Origin: UBA1783 sp033808805
GTDB lineage: Bacteria; Bacillota_I; Bacilli_A; Erysipelotrichales; Erysipelotrichaceae
DNA length: 64,000 nucleotides
NCBI GenBank assembly: GCA_033808805.1
Contig: JAPXMY010000010.1
Coordinates: forward strand, 1 to 64,000
Direction of reading: 5' to 3'
Made by a program: the position numbers and the translations under genes. Positions 63,972 to 64,000 of the stretch are shown here, one piece after another. Position 1 is the stretch's first letter, and each line of letters begins with the position of its first letter. The notes under the pieces were generated by a model. The model was not told the DNA's origin. It did not search any database and saw nothing but the letters and a program-made list of their open reading frames with translations.

Positions 63972-64000
63972 GAAAAGTAACAGTTAGAGATTTGTGGAAT
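63968..64000 (+). CDS. hprK: HPr kinase/phosphorylase, first codons (runs off window)
   Basis: ATG at 63968 overlaps the uvrA stop and reads MRKVTVRDLWN to the edge, which matches the usual start of HPr kinase/phosphorylase (M-x-K-V-T-V-x-D-L). The order uvrA-hprK is common in Bacillota. Only 11 residues are visible, so the call rests on that start and the context. Confidence 0.6.
   Translation, partial: MRKVTVRDLWN

Overview
The window looks like a chromosome segment of a low-GC, Gram-positive (Bacillota) anaerobe, most likely an Erysipelotrichia-type gut bacterium. The support is strong AGGAGG-type ribosome binding sites, the Bacilli-like order rpsF-ssb-rpsR-yybS-gdpP-rplI-dnaB, a B12-dependent (class II) ribonucleotide reductase, a glutamate-making citrate branch in place of a visible full TCA cycle, and an HPr kinase start at the right edge. 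The taxonomic call is an inference from gene content and order; no rRNA gene is present.

Bases 1-5165 are accessory DNA: pieces of two IS1595-type transposase copies, a broken ISL3-type transposase, a second decayed ISL3-like start, two families of short iterated repeats resembling IS21-type ends, a frameshifted secreted cysteine-protease gene and a membrane-anchored exported protein. Bases 5195-8494 hold a compact putative metal-cluster locus: a DUF5320 peptide, a DUF134 regulator, two NifX/orange-protein-like proteins and two MinD/ferredoxin ATPases, behind a promoter with a perfect palindrome at its start site.

Bases 8585-14785 carry rpmB, an ATP-grasp enzyme, ftsA-ftsZ, an rRNA/tRNA methyltransferase and an ABC exporter. 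From 14899 to 16604 (minus strand) lies an SPFH/NfeD membrane-domain operon with a small novel protein, and facing it (16844-19138) an operon of an NAD-binding protein, a DUF1295 enzyme and a membrane protein. Next come nrdJ with its cobalamin adenosyltransferase, ispD-pepP, the S6-SSB-S18 operon with its autoregulatory leader, and the yybS-gdpP-rplI-dnaB block. That block continues into an M23/G5 protein, walJ, mnmG and a nucleoside hydrolase.

Bases 35467-39315 (minus) form a one-carbon/folate operon (fhs, fchA, folD, folT and a 37-residue membrane peptide). It diverges from a threonine aldolase, which feeds the same glycine/one-carbon pool. pgk-tpiA follow, then gltA-icd divergent from acn. 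The remainder carries a YigZ protein, an LCP ligase fused to a receptor-like domain, comFA-comFC, secA, prfB with its programmed frameshift and two bactofilins. It ends with a TelA / AAA / XpaC envelope-stress locus on the minus strand, uvrA and the first codons of hprK.

The least explained parts are the TelA-AAA-XpaC block (55890-61046), the orange-protein-like locus (5195-8494), the repeat-controlled SPFH divergon (16233-16844), and the tandem bactofilins that share an N-terminal peptide.
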